Source of the DNA: Schlesneria sphaerica
GTDB lineage: Bacteria > Planctomycetota > Planctomycetia > Planctomycetales > Planctomycetaceae
DNA: 64,000 nt
Assembly (NCBI RefSeq): GCF_044336245.1
Contig: NZ_CP172346.1
Coordinates: 3,782,001 to 3,846,000 of the forward strand
Direction of reading: 5' to 3'
Part shown: positions 27,926 to 37,218 of the stretch, piece by piece
Position numbering within the stretch: position 1 is the stretch's first letter
How the letters are laid out: the number at the start of each line of letters is the position of its first letter
Translations under genes and position numbers: made by a program
The notes under the pieces: generated by a model
Databases searched by the model: none
The model's input: the letters and a program-made list of their open reading frames with translations, nothing else
What the model was told of the DNA's origin: nothing

Positions 27926-28459
27926 ATGTCTGAAGGCTCGTGTCCCGTTCAGATTGCCGAGTTGGTCGAGCAATTCGCAGAATTGCTCTATCGCTACGCG
28001 TATCGCCTGACAGGAAATGCAGTCGACGCAGAAGATTTGACTCAGCAGACATTCCTGACGGCCCAGCAGAAGTGCGATCAGCTTCGCGACTGCAATGCGG
28101 CCAAAGGATGGCTCTGTTCGATCCTGAGGAACGCCTTCCTGACGACTCGACGACAACGGGGAAGGACGCAGCCTCTGGAAGGGGTCGTCGATTCACTTTC
28201 GCTCCAGGATCCCCCCGATTCGCTCGTGGACCCTGACGAACTGCAACGGGCGCTGATGGAATTACCGGAAGAACATCGTTCTCCGCTGATCCTGTTTTAC
28301 TTTGAAGAATTTAGTTATCAGGAAATCGCGGAACAGATGCAACTTCCGATTGGAACCGTGATGAGTCGCCTTTCCAGGGCGAAAGCTTTCCTGCGGCGGC
28401 GTCTTTCGGAAGAGACGGAAGTCGGCGGCAGAAATCATCGAGAGAAGGTCGCACTATGA
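27926..28459 (+). CDS. ECF-type RNA polymerase sigma factor
   Basis: 177-residue sigma-70 family protein of extracytoplasmic-function type. Region 2 is near residues 15-75 (LLYRYAYRLTGNAVDAEDLTQ, with the DAEDLTQ core-binding part). Region 4 is near 110-165 (YFEEFSYQEIAEQMQLPIG then TVMSRLSRAKAFLRRRL, a helix-turn-helix). The start ATG 27926 has GAGGT about 5 bases upstream, giving the normal ECF length; the frame opens further left without protein character. The stop overlaps the anti-sigma start (ATGA), the standard sigma/anti-sigma arrangement. The stimulus is unknown. Confidence 0.93.
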   Translation: MSEGSCPVQIAELVEQFAELLYRYAYRLTGNAVDAEDLTQQTFLTAQQKCDQLRDCNAAKGWLCSILRNAFLTTRRQRGRTQPLEGVVDSLSLQDPPDSLVDPDELQRALMELPEEHRSPLILFYFEEFSYQEIAEQMQLPIGTVMSRLSRAKAFLRRRLSEETEVGGRNHREKVAL

Positions 28460-29241
28460 ACTGCGCCGAGGTTGAGTCCCTGCTCGATCTGCTCGCGCAT
28501 CCCGATCATGGGGGACACGATTTCTCACAAGGTGAGCTTCACAAGCACCTGGCGACCTGCCCGGCCTGCCGACACGCCTTTGAGTCGATCGAGCAGTGGG
28601 ACGCGCAGATTCGGCCTGCGATGAATCAGGTCGAAATCCCAACCGGCTTCGCACAACGCCTGACCTCCGTACTTCAGGACCACAGCCCGGAACCCACCGT
28701 GGCCAAACCAACCCCAGCAGCTATTCGGCGTTGGTTCAGTCCGCTTCGTACATTCACCGTGGTCTGCACACTGTGCATTTTTGCTGCCGCCTTCTGGTGG
28801 GGTCAGCAACAGCGCCCGAATCCGATTCTGACACCCGCGAATATCACGTCCCTTTGGGAACAACTGGACCGCCAGAGTCTAAGCCCGTCAAATACGGAAG
28901 CACGACTCCCTCGCAGCTGGTCATCGCTGACTCAGATCATCGACCACCCGTGGCAGCAGGTGCATCTGGCGAGCTCCCGGCTGACGATTCCCGCAAAGCG
29001 ACTGGAAATCCGTGCCAAGCGCGGCACGTCAGAAGAAGGGTGGCTGATGGTCGTCCCTAAATCAAGCTGGGGAGTCACCCCCGTGGCTCCGATTTCCGCC
29101 GCCCGGATTCAGTATATCCCGCGACGAGTGTGGATGGCGTGGAACGAAGGGGACAACGTGTTTGTGCTGGCGGTCGACGGATCGCCCCAGTCGCTCGAAC
29201 AGATTCAGCGTCAGTTAGAACTCAATAACACCGTGCTTTAA
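28456..29241 (+). CDS. Anti-sigma factor with zinc-binding domain
   Basis: 261-residue membrane protein. The zinc motif HxxxCxxC of zf-HC2 anti-sigma domains is HLATCPAC (His31, Cys35, Cys38) near the N-terminus. A single membrane helix (FTVVCTLCIFAAAFWWG) lies at about 97-113. The ~145 residues after it, predicted outside the cytoplasm, are the probable sensor region with no family match. It overlaps the sigma gene by four bases. It probably holds the sigma at the membrane until a signal, possibly after proteolysis; no protease gene is adjacent. Confidence 0.9.
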   Translation: MNCAEVESLLDLLAHPDHGGHDFSQGELHKHLATCPACRHAFESIEQWDAQIRPAMNQVEIPTGFAQRLTSVLQDHSPEPTVAKPTPAAIRRWFSPLRTFTVVCTLCIFAAAFWWGQQQRPNPILTPANITSLWEQLDRQSLSPSNTEARLPRSWSSLTQIIDHPWQQVHLASSRLTIPAKRLEIRAKRGTSEEGWLMVVPKSSWGVTPVAPISAARIQYIPRRVWMAWNEGDNVFVLAVDGSPQSLEQIQRQLELNNTVL

Positions 29242-30437
29242 GGTAGGCTTGGGTCAGAGCTCCACGACACTGACTCAAGGTCCCCACACCTGACGCTCCG
29301 GTTGGGGGAGAATCACTTCGGCCCGCCCTGTTTTTCAAACGATCGGCCCCGTTCTCCTCGCTCGGCGAAGTATCGAGGCCATCGCTTGACATCGGTCACC
29401 CCTCTGATTTCACCTGATCTCACCGGGCCATTCTCCTGGAGTGACAGCGTTTCAATTACGGGGCTACTACCTGACAGGAAGTGTGCGCGAGTGCAACTTC
29501 GGGTTTCATTAAGTTCGCGTGAAGAAATTAACATGAGGGTTGCGGCCTCAGCTTCAAAATGCTAGCGTCATAGTACTGAACAGCGATTCCACTGGGCCAT
29601 GAATGTTCAGATGATAATCGGAGAATGAGACGCTCGAATCATTCGACGACTGGTAGTGACTGGTCAGAAATTGGATGCGGCGGAGCAAGAGCCTTTTCGG
29701 GTTTTCTTCTTCCGCCGGTCGTATCGCAATCGCTTTCCCTGCCTGTCTTCGCGATGAAATTCATTTCCAGTCGGCTTACACCTGCAGGCGATCATCTGAT
29801 CGTCGCGCGTTGCTGAATAAACACTTCGCCTTACGCAATTCATTTGTCTTGTCCGTTCCAATGAGTCGGAATTCTGCAGTTCAACCCATCCGCCACTCCG
29901 GATGATTACCGATACGCTTCTCAAATGTCGCCTGAGGATTGGTATGCTGCTAATTTTTAGGGAGCCGCGTCCTTCGCAAACCCTGGACTCTAATTTCCAG
30001 GCTGAGGCGCTGGTCCGTTTTTCCGCGATGAACGAGCCTGCAACACTTCTGCCACTTACAGCGTGGTGGCCCATCGCGAGAACGTAAATTCCTTGCGGGG
30101 CAGAACGACTGACTGTGTCCCCCCTTGCCGCTTCTGAAGTCCGGATGCGTATAATCGGGTGACTCACATCGTTTCTGCATTCTTGAAACCTGGCCGGTCA
30201 TTGCGGTCGAAGGCGTCATCGCTGCGACTGAGATCGAGCAGACTTTTTCATCGTCGTGTCCCTGAGCCCCAACGGGAGCCCCAACGCCATACATCAACGC
30301 TGTGACCGAGTCCGTTTTCTGGTCCAGCGTCATCTCAATCATAAAGCGGTACGAATCATTCGATGGCGTCCTGCTGTCGCCAATTCATGTCAATTTGTTC
30401 TGTTTGTAGTCCTGTCTTTTATGTTCTGGAGATTTCG
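29242..30437. other. Long intergenic region upstream of DUF1559 gene
   Basis: 1.2 kb without any convincing gene on either strand; open frames up to 167 residues lack coding character. It includes AT-rich patches around 29500-29960, TTGACATCGG near 29386 resembling a -35 box, and no repeat shared with the rest of the window. Such long leaders before DUF1559 genes may hold regulatory RNA or unusual promoters. Confidence 0.4.
29248..29279 (+). terminator. Possible terminator after anti-sigma
   Basis: Arms CTTGGGTCAG and CTGACTCAAG (10 pairs, one G-T) with a 12-base loop, just after the anti-sigma stop. No T run follows. Weak evidence for termination. Confidence 0.35.
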
Positions 30438-31481
30438 ATGAGAGAAAAGCGGCGCGGTCGACATGGTTTTACTCTGATTGAATTGCTGGTGGTCATTGCG
30501 ATCATCGCAGTCCTGATCGCTCTCCTGCTGCCTGCGGTGCAGCAGGCGCGGGAAGCAGCACGTAGAACCCAGTGTAAAAACAGTCTCAAGCAAATTGGCC
30601 TCGCGATGCACAACTATCACGATGCCTACAACCAGTTCCCTCCAGGGTACATCGCCAAGACGGCATTCAACATTACATCGGGCGAGCGCAGCCTATGGAG
30701 CTGGGGTACGTTTATCCTCCCCTACATCGATCAGGCACCGCTGTACAGCCAGCTCAATGCCGGCAACAACCTGCTGGAAACGGCACTGGCGGTCAATCCA
30801 AGTGTCCTCCAGAATAAGCTCGCTGTTTTTCGATGTGCTTCGGACGTTGGACCACAGACGAATAACTACGTCGACACGATGACCACGGGAGCAACGACGA
30901 CGAACTGGTATATCGCCAGCCTGCAAGACGCGAACGGCAATCTCGTTCCCATTTCAGTATCGAACTACGTGATGGTCGCTGGCCCAGGAGACAGTACGAC
31001 TCCACAAGTTCGTGACCCGGCCCAGTCGTTGAATCAGCCACTGGGAGTCGGTTTTCAGAATGGGAATGTGGGGCTGCGGGATATCACCGATGGCAGTAGC
31101 AACACGTTGCTGGTTGGCGAACGTGCCTGGCAGTACAAGGGCATGACCGTTGGAGCAGCAAACGTCTTTGGCTTCTCGGCCGCCGTCGTTGACCAGGGAT
31201 CTTCCGCTAATGTGAAATCGGCAGCCATGAACGTATTGGGGCTGACCTATAACGGCATCAATGCCACCATCGGCCTCCAACACGATCGACGCGGTTTCAG
31301 TAGCAACCACGTCGGGGGAGCACATTTCGTTCTGGCTGATGGTTCTGTGCGACTCATTAGCGAGAACATCGACTACCTGAAGCTCTCCTCCGCCACAGCG
31401 CCGGTTCCTTTCGGCTGTGTGACCACGACGTTCGCCCGCCTGGCGGCACGAAACGATGGACAAATCGTGGGCGACTTCTAA
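30438..31481 (+). CDS. DUF1559 protein with type IV pilin-like N-terminus
   Basis: 347 residues. Residues 1-8 precede the prepilin-like motif GFTLIELLVVIAI, ending in a hydrophobic helix, followed by ALLLPAVQQAREAARRTQC. This is the planctomycete DUF1559 (SBP_bac_10-like) arrangement: prepilin peptidase-type processing then a globular domain with conserved CxSD... and C-terminal HVGGAHFVLADGSVR (the H-x-G motif). It is exposed or assembled at the cell surface; the molecular role is unproven. ATG 30438 is chosen because GGAG precedes it. It pairs with the lipoprotein at 31586, separated by a strong terminator. Confidence 0.93.
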   Translation: MREKRRGRHGFTLIELLVVIAIIAVLIALLLPAVQQAREAARRTQCKNSLKQIGLAMHNYHDAYNQFPPGYIAKTAFNITSGERSLWSWGTFILPYIDQAPLYSQLNAGNNLLETALAVNPSVLQNKLAVFRCASDVGPQTNNYVDTMTTGATTTNWYIASLQDANGNLVPISVSNYVMVAGPGDSTTPQVRDPAQSLNQPLGVGFQNGNVGLRDITDGSSNTLLVGERAWQYKGMTVGAANVFGFSAAVVDQGSSANVKSAAMNVLGLTYNGINATIGLQHDRRGFSSNHVGGAHFVLADGSVRLISENIDYLKLSSATAPVPFGCVTTTFARLAARNDGQIVGDF

Positions 31482-31520
31482 GGCAAAGATTTCGTACCCG
31501 AATGTTCTTCTAGTCCTGTC

Positions 31521-31563
31521 GGCGGAAAGCATCGACCAGCGTCGTCGGTGCTTTCCGCCCTTT
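31521..31563 (+). terminator. Terminator between DUF1559 and lipoprotein genes
   Basis: Perfect 11-bp arms GGCGGAAAGCA and TGCTTTCCGCC around a 17-base loop, then CTTT. Located between two genes that likely form one unit, so it may reduce but not abolish expression of the lipoprotein. Confidence 0.75.
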
Positions 31564-31585
31564 GAAACTTTGCAGCGGAAAATCG

Positions 31586-32026
31586 ATGTTCAATCAGAAG
31601 ACTTTTGCTTTAGGCTTGCTCTGGGCCGGATGTGTCATCACGACGATCGGCTGTGGGGGAGCCGACCGGCCCCCTCTCGGCAAGGTGACCGGAACGGTGA
31701 CCATGGAAGGGGATCCCGTCGAAAACCTGATCCTGCTGTTCAAGCCGGAAGTTGGTCGGGCCGCAACGGCCAAGACTGACGTAAACGGCTTTTATCGAGT
31801 TGAGTACGTCAAAGGCGAGCCGGGAACCAAAATCGGCCCCACGACCGTCCTGCTCGAGTGGCCTCTCGGCTACGAAGCACCGTTCCCGATCCCACCTCGC
31901 TATACGGGGGCCAATTCGGAACTGAAGCTCGAAGTCGTCGCAGGGAACAATCCGTTCGACATCGAACTGGAGCCGCTCACCGAAGCAGAGAGGAAGAAAG
32001 CCGAGAAAGCCATCCCACTTGAATGA
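31586..32026 (+). CDS. Lipoprotein with carboxypeptidase-regulatory-like fold
   Basis: 146 residues from ATG 31586. A lipoprotein signal ends in TIGC (the Cys after TIG is the likely lipidated residue). The mature part has repeating beta strands, GKVTGTVTMEGDPVENLILLF and TDVNGFYRVEYV, typical of the carboxypeptidase regulatory-like / transthyretin-type domain. In planctomycetes this lipoprotein commonly accompanies a DUF1559 gene, as here, and probably interacts with it at the cell envelope. A strong terminator follows at 32232. The extended start eight codons upstream lacks a ribosome site. Confidence 0.85.
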   Translation: MFNQKTFALGLLWAGCVITTIGCGGADRPPLGKVTGTVTMEGDPVENLILLFKPEVGRAATAKTDVNGFYRVEYVKGEPGTKIGPTTVLLEWPLGYEAPFPIPPRYTGANSELKLEVVAGNNPFDIELEPLTEAERKKAEKAIPLE

Positions 32027-32231
32027 CGAGAACCCGTTCGTTCATTCCCGTAGGGTTGTCCAATCGGTCGTTGCCACCTGGGCCCCATTTGCGGGTAGAC
32101 GGTGAAACGGCGAAGTTGCCCCTGGTTCCCACTCATTGAACCGGTGGCAGACTGACTCTGATCGAATACTCGCCCCCAGGCGAGCATCGCTCTGCATCCG
32201 CTGACGCGAAGCTCAGCACGACACGCTCATC

Positions 32232-32260
32232 AAAGCCAGGGTAGCACACCCTGGTTTTGT
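32232..32260 (+). terminator. Terminator after lipoprotein gene
   Basis: AAAGCCAGGGT and ACCCTGGTTTT arms around AGCAC, running into TTTTGTCG. The centre (CCAGGGTAGCAC) is shared with the hairpin near 62.2 kb, read from the other strand, suggesting a common repeat origin. Confidence 0.75.
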
Positions 32261-32296
32261 CGTTACTACCAATTCGAGATGGGGACGAACGCCCTG

Positions 32297-33847
32297 ATGT
32301 TCAAGCAACACGTATTTCTTGCAGCAATGGCGTTGGGATTACTGACACAGGGCGATCTGCGAGCTGACTCGTTTCGTGTGCGTCCGTATCTTCAGAATCC
32401 TGCGAAGGACGCCATGACCATTCGCTGGTTGTCGGAAGACGAAACACCCGGCGAGTTGATGGTGGAAACCCCCGATGGCCTGAAGCGATTTGTGTCTCAG
32501 CCCACCAAAGCCGATTCCCTCGCGTACAGCCCCTTCGCAGAAGAACCGGGCGGCCCTCATCCCGGACTGCCATGGATCCACCGTATTCGCGTGACCGGTC
32601 TCAAATTGGGAACCCGTTATTCTTACCAGGTGACTCAAGGAGCGGATCGGCGGTCCGGTACGTTTCAAACGGCCCCTGACAGAGATCATCCCGTCCGATT
32701 CATGGTCTATTCGGACCCCGAAACCGAGCCGGAATCAACATCGAGCCCACCTGTCGACTGGCCCGTGAACTCTCGCAGCAATCGCCCGACAGACATCCTG
32801 AAGTACGTCACCGATCAGACGACGGGCTATCGCCAGAACATCCAGATCATGGCCGCCCGAAATCCAGACCTGATTCTCGTCACAGGGGATCTGGTCGAAA
32901 CAGGGGGCGAACAACGCGACTGGGACGAGTTCTGGCGACATAACGCCGGAGACTATGGAGCGATTGCTTCGAATGTGCCGCTCATCCCCGCCATCGGAAA
33001 CCACGAGAACTTCGCCGGTCCCGGTGGAGGCTATTCGGCGGAAGGAGCCAACTTCGCCACCGACAAGTTCCTGACCTACTTTGAGGCCCCCTCCAATCAG
33101 GCGACGAACTCGAAACATACGGGTCGCTACTACCGTATCGACTATGGCCCGATTTCGATTATCACCCTTGATTCGAGCGACGGCCTTCCGCATAAGTCAG
33201 CGGCCGATACGAACCATAATCTCGAAGGGAGCAACGCGCCCGACTTCAATCCGGGCTCCGAACAATACCGCTGGCTCGAACAACAACTGGCGGAAACACA
33301 GAAAACAAGCCGTTTTACCTTCGTGCAGTTCCATCACACGATGTACGGATCCGGCCCGCACAGCATCCCGTTCGGCAACGAAAAATTTTCAGGTCAGGCA
33401 GGGATCCCGATGCGCGTCCTCGAGCCACTGTTCTTCCGCTACGGGGTCGATGTGGTCTTTTCCGGCCATGACGAAATGCTGGAACGGTCACAGACAAACG
33501 GCGTGGAAACCCTGACCGATGGGACGAGCAGACCTCACACGATCCACTTTTACGATGTCGGTATTGGCGGTGATGGTCTTCGCGGACCTTCCGTCGGGTT
33601 TGACAATCCGCACCGGAAGTTCCTGGCCCATGAGGATGCCCCAGAGTCCTGGAACGGCAGACAGCTCATCTCGGGCGGAAAGCATTACGGACACCTTGAG
33701 GTCAATGTGGCCCCCGATTCAAATGGACGCTGGCAGGTAGAACTCTCACCCGTTCAGATCTTTCCGTTGTTGAATCCGGAAGGCAACGTCACCGGTTGGG
33801 AACGCAGAGTCTATGACGACGTCGTGAGAATCACTTCGAACGACTGA
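32297..33847 (+). CDS. Exported purple acid phosphatase-like metallophosphoesterase
   Basis: 516 residues from ATG 32297 (an ATG six codons earlier is also possible). Signal peptide MFKQHVFLAAMALGLLTQG precedes a fibronectin-like domain (RVRPYLQNPAKDAMTIRWL, about 20-125) and a metallophosphatase domain. Metal-site motifs are seen: VYSDPETE, VTGDLVETGG, AIGNHEN, QFHHTMYG and FSGHDEM, matching the calcineurin-like GDxxD and GNHE blocks. It probably hydrolyses phosphate esters in the periplasm. A strong terminator lies upstream at 32232, and an imperfect hairpin follows, suggesting a single-gene unit. Confidence 0.9.
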   Translation: MFKQHVFLAAMALGLLTQGDLRADSFRVRPYLQNPAKDAMTIRWLSEDETPGELMVETPDGLKRFVSQPTKADSLAYSPFAEEPGGPHPGLPWIHRIRVTGLKLGTRYSYQVTQGADRRSGTFQTAPDRDHPVRFMVYSDPETEPESTSSPPVDWPVNSRSNRPTDILKYVTDQTTGYRQNIQIMAARNPDLILVTGDLVETGGEQRDWDEFWRHNAGDYGAIASNVPLIPAIGNHENFAGPGGGYSAEGANFATDKFLTYFEAPSNQATNSKHTGRYYRIDYGPISIITLDSSDGLPHKSAADTNHNLEGSNAPDFNPGSEQYRWLEQQLAETQKTSRFTFVQFHHTMYGSGPHSIPFGNEKFSGQAGIPMRVLEPLFFRYGVDVVFSGHDEMLERSQTNGVETLTDGTSRPHTIHFYDVGIGGDGLRGPSVGFDNPHRKFLAHEDAPESWNGRQLISGGKHYGHLEVNVAPDSNGRWQVELSPVQIFPLLNPEGNVTGWERRVYDDVVRITSND

Positions 33848-33856
33848 AACTGCCAA

Positions 33857-33899
33857 GCGACCGCGACAATCCAACGAGCGGCTGAGCATCAGCGGTCGC
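33857..33899 (+). terminator. Possible terminator after phosphatase gene
   Basis: Arms GCGACCGC and GCGGTCGC (8 bp, perfect) around 27 bases that themselves form a small CTGAGCATCAG hairpin. No long T run. Confidence 0.45.
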
Positions 33900-34253
33900 C
33901 TCTTCCCGCGCCCCATACGATGAGCCACGGAAGAGGCATGATTCTTTCCGGATTGTCAAATAACCCTTTTTCCATCGAAGCGCTTGTCGCCTCTAAAGAG
34001 CGGAACGTGAGACCCTGAACGGTTCTCAAGTTTTGGCTCCCCGCTCCCCAGCCTCAGGCGGGCGGGAAGGAGAAACAGCCCCCCCTGAACAATGGGGACT
34101 CTCTCCATCCGCGTTGCCTGTCCCAGGTTTCAACCCGTTTGGGTGTCCGACCTTTTCACGCTTCCTGGTTCAGTTGATCCTCAGAATTCCACGAAGTAGC
34201 AATCTGCCGCGTCAGCAATGTCGCGAATGGGGAAATGCCGCTTGCCGGAATCC

Positions 34254-34545
34254 GGTGGCCAGCCCGGCCAGTCCGCTCGAAACGCTTAAAGTGTAACCAC
34301 TACAGCACATGGGACTGGCCACCGGCTGGCCAAGGGTTGGCCAGCTGGCCAACCCGTTTCTGTTTGTTGAAAAAACGGGGCAGGCCCCCTCCGCAGTGCC
34401 GTCCCACTCGACTCGAATGACGTTCGATAGTCCGACGACCATGTTCGACTTCTTCTCTCACCTTTTGCGGAAAATTCCCCCAAGCAAGGAGTGTCAGAAA
34501 CAAACAGCAATACCGCGATCCCAAACTTCCAAGCGATTGGAATCG
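34254..34545 (+). repeat. Dispersed TGGCCA-rich repeat, copy A
   Basis: About 290 bp homologous to 51984-52288. Left block (34254-34360): ungapped and about 80% identical by eye, with repeated TGGCCA and the perfect 16-bp palindrome TTGGCCAGCTGGCCAA. Right block (34491-34545): about 78% identical to 52234-52288, centred on AACAAACAGCAATACCGCG. The middle differs. Function unknown; it precedes an unknown gene by about 300 bp. Confidence 0.75.
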
Positions 34546-34852
34546 ACCCCACAGCTCAACCTCAGTTACTCAGCAGCGGCCCCCACCCAGACGGACATGA
34601 CAACAGTATTAACCACGATAACCATGATGGGGTCCGCGGGTGCCGCCTATGTCGTCCTAGAACGAGTTGCTGTCCTTCGTGGCAGGGGAGTGAGCCGCGT
34701 GGCTAAATTGTCAACTTCCTGGAAACGATGTGATCGCCTGCAAGTCCACATTCGTCGAGGACTTCAACTGCGATTCAAAGTGGTAGCTTCCCCCAAACAT
34801 GTTCTTGGCGGTTCGAATGCAAATACTGCCTCCGAACCCCAGACGGCCAACC

Positions 34853-35533
34853 ATGATTGAAACTGAAGCATCAGGTCCGTTGCCCGAGTTCGAAAAATGG
34901 GTTGAGTCCTGGTTTATCGAGTCAGGTGAAGAGCTCTCGGATGAGGACGAAGACTGGCAATTATCCAGTCAAGATTTGGCCGAGTATTACGCTCGGCTAT
35001 TCGAGACCCCTGAGTTTCTGGCCATGAAATTCACACGAGAACAGCTGGCAGCGGGCATCTGGAATATTTGTGGTCCTCACGGTTCATGGCATGATGCAAT
35101 GAACCCATCTGTTCCTGACTCCATTCGCCGTCGCTGTGTACGTGCAATCGGAACTCTCTACACGAACCTCTTGGACCCGATGTGCATCTTCGTGTCGGAC
35201 GACGCACAAGAAACAGACCCACTCTGCCGTGCGGTCTACATGATGTGGGACATGGACGGCATCAGTCTTTTGCAGACGTATCCAGAATTCCAAGACGATT
35301 GTGTCGGCGTGCTTTGGGCGGCAATCAACTGCAAAAGCGTTGCTTGCGTTACCAGCGGATTGCACGGGATTGGTCATTGGATTTCAATCGGTGAAGGGCA
35401 GCACGACTCAAAGCTGGTGGATTGGCTACAAGCCTGCATCGATGCTTTCCTGGTTCGCTATCGCCAGAATGTCGATGCCGATCCTTCACTCATCGAATAC
35501 GCTGTCGACGCTCGAAGTGGGACGGTGATGTGA
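34853..35533 (+). CDS. Conserved-looking hypothetical protein
   Basis: 226 residues. Acidic N-terminus (EESGEELSDEDEDW type), then a mainly helical region with motifs FTREQLAAGIWNI, GPHGSWHDAMNPSVPD, LCRAVYMMWDMDGI, DDCVGVLWAAINCKSV and SGLHGIGHW. It resembles small helical repeat or immunity-like proteins, without a definite family. It follows repeat copy A by about 300 bp. The stop TGA at 35531 is followed in frame by 53 open codons with protein-like content, so the true C-terminus or a later nonsense mutation is open. ATG 34853 is chosen over 34799, which adds an unlikely leader. Confidence 0.55.
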   Translation: MIETEASGPLPEFEKWVESWFIESGEELSDEDEDWQLSSQDLAEYYARLFETPEFLAMKFTREQLAAGIWNICGPHGSWHDAMNPSVPDSIRRRCVRAIGTLYTNLLDPMCIFVSDDAQETDPLCRAVYMMWDMDGISLLQTYPEFQDDCVGVLWAAINCKSVACVTSGLHGIGHWISIGEGQHDSKLVDWLQACIDAFLVRYRQNVDADPSLIEYAVDARSGTVM

Positions 35534-35818
35534 AATACAGCGAGTTTCGGAATCGAGGCAGGACTGGCACAACTGTCCGACCAACAGTTCAAACCCGAGT
35601 TCACGGAGCAAACGATTGAGCTTGTCGTGAAATACATGTTCTCAACCGGTCGCCAGACGATCCGTCTCCAGCCAAAATTCCAGCCGACTCTCTGATTCAC
35701 GTTTCCCGGGCGACACCGCCAAGTCCTCCCGATACGATCTGCTAGTGTTGAGACGTAGAAACCAACTAGCCGTCGGCCCTTTTTGGGTTCCGCGGCGGGC
35801 AGACAAGGAACCCATTCC

Positions 35819-36679
35819 ATGAAAGCGCTCCTGCTCGCTTTGATCGTTCTGACCACGATGGTGCAAACGAGCTTCGCTCAAACAGTGACGGTGATGTCGT
35901 GGAACATCCGTCTCAACACTCCTCGCGATGGCGTGAACGCCTGGCCGAACCGCAAGGACTGGCTGGCCAGGATCGTTGCTGACAACCAGACCGATATCGC
36001 CGGGTTTCAGGAGGTTCTGGCCGGGCAGCTTGAGGACCTGAAAGAACGACTCAAGGACATGGACGCGTACGGAGTGGGTCGTGATGACGGCAATGGGGCC
36101 GGGGAGTTTTCGCCGATCTTCTACCGCCGGGACCGTTTTGAACTGCAAGTAAAGTCGACATTCTGGCTCTCGTCGACTCCTGATGAAGTTGGCAGCAAGG
36201 GCTGGGATGCCGCCCTCCCGCGAATCGCCAGTTGGGTCAAGCTGAAAGATCGTCAGTCGGGCAAGCAATTCTATGTGCTGAACACCCACTTTGATCATCG
36301 AGGGGTCCAGGCCCGGGCGGAAAGCGCGGCCTTAATTGCGAAATACGTGCGGGCGAAGTTTTCTGACCTTCCCGTCATCCTGACGGGGGACTTTAATACC
36401 ACTCCCGATTCGGAGCCGTACCGCACCATAACCGGGGCAGAAATCGAAGGCCGCTCAGTCTTTCGGGACACGTACGCCCATGCCGCGCAAAAGCCGGAAG
36501 GCCCCGACTCGACCTGGAACGGATTCACGGCGATCGTGCCGGGACAGCGAATCGATTTTGTCTTCACCACGGAATCGGTGAAAACATTGCGGATCCGAAT
36601 TCTTGATGACCAGAAGGAAGGCCGATTTCCGTCAGACCATCTCCCCGTCGTTGCAGAACTACGTCTGGGTGCAGAATAA
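35819..36679 (+). CDS. Exported endonuclease/exonuclease/phosphatase-fold protein
   Basis: 286 residues. Signal peptide ALLLALIVLTTMVQTSFAQ. EEP-domain motifs: VMSWNIRLNT at the fold start, GFQEVL (metal Glu), THFDHRG, LTGDFNTTPDS, and C-terminal SDHLPVVAEL containing Asp-His. Related to sphingomyelinase/DNase I-type phosphodiesterases; the substrate is unknown. AAGGAA precedes ATG 35819 by about 9 bases. It is paralogous in fold, but not close in sequence, to the membrane-anchored EEP protein at 4.2 kb. Confidence 0.88.
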   Translation: MKALLLALIVLTTMVQTSFAQTVTVMSWNIRLNTPRDGVNAWPNRKDWLARIVADNQTDIAGFQEVLAGQLEDLKERLKDMDAYGVGRDDGNGAGEFSPIFYRRDRFELQVKSTFWLSSTPDEVGSKGWDAALPRIASWVKLKDRQSGKQFYVLNTHFDHRGVQARAESAALIAKYVRAKFSDLPVILTGDFNTTPDSEPYRTITGAEIEGRSVFRDTYAHAAQKPEGPDSTWNGFTAIVPGQRIDFVFTTESVKTLRIRILDDQKEGRFPSDHLPVVAELRLGAE

Positions 36680-36795
36680 GTCCCGGTTTTGAAGGTGCCC
36701 CAAAGTCGATGTCGAGTCACTCGGCGCGGCTGACCGGAGAGTGCTGAGGGGGATGTAAAAAGGTCTCTTCCCATCGCCATCCGTGCAGCGACGCG

Positions 36796-37128
36796 TTACG
36801 ACTTGTCATTCTTCACGGGGGGAACCTCGATTCGACAGCACCCCAGGTTCAGAAACTCTTTTCGACTTTGAGCGACCTTCTGAAGCAAGTCTTTCCGGAG
36901 TCGGTAAACCATAAATCGACCGTCACGTTCGACCTCAAGCAACCCCGCGTGTTTGAGGATCTTGAGATGGTGGGAAACCGTCACCAGTTCGACTTCCAGA
37001 AATGCCGCGATATCCCCGACAGTCATTTCACCATGGCGCAAAACATCGACGATCCTCAACCGAATCGGCTCGGAGAGGGCCTTCAATTGATCCGCGCAGG
37101 CTCTGGATTGAAAGTTGTCGTTTTCCAA
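36796..37128 (-). CDS. ArsR-family transcriptional regulator
   Basis: 110-residue winged-helix regulator. The DNA-binding part is near residues 35-65 (TVGDIAAFLEVELVTVSHHLK), followed by the wing (GLLEVERDGRFMVYRL). The C-terminus contains LNLGCCRIEVP; the vicinal cysteines could bind metal or arsenic, but no resistance gene is next to it. It may control the small protein at 37219 upstream of it on the same strand and itself. The start ATG gives the usual family length. Confidence 0.88.
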   Translation of the reverse strand: MENDNFQSRACADQLKALSEPIRLRIVDVLRHGEMTVGDIAAFLEVELVTVSHHLKILKHAGLLEVERDGRFMVYRLRKDLLQKVAQSRKEFLNLGCCRIEVPPVKNDKS

Positions 37129-37218
37129 CGAGAATCGACCTTATCCACCGATGTGAAGGACTCGGGTTCCACGACGCGACTGGTCTGATCCGACAACCGC
37201 ATTAAAAGTTGCGAACAA

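Larger units (their letters stand above)
33848..34852. other. Intergenic region holding dispersed repeat copy A
   Basis: 1.0 kb without a supported gene; the long open frame at 34309-34860 has no protein character. It contains the TGGCCA-rich repeat detailed separately. Confidence 0.5.

Noticed and set aside
29664..30167. 167-residue frame on the minus strand in the long intergenic gap
   Set aside because: Amino acid content is Ser/Arg/Cys-biased without domains or a ribosome site; likely chance.
34309..34860. 183-residue open frame on the plus strand in repeat copy A
   Set aside because: Lies in repetitive sequence, overlaps the start of the better gene at 34853, and shows no coding character.
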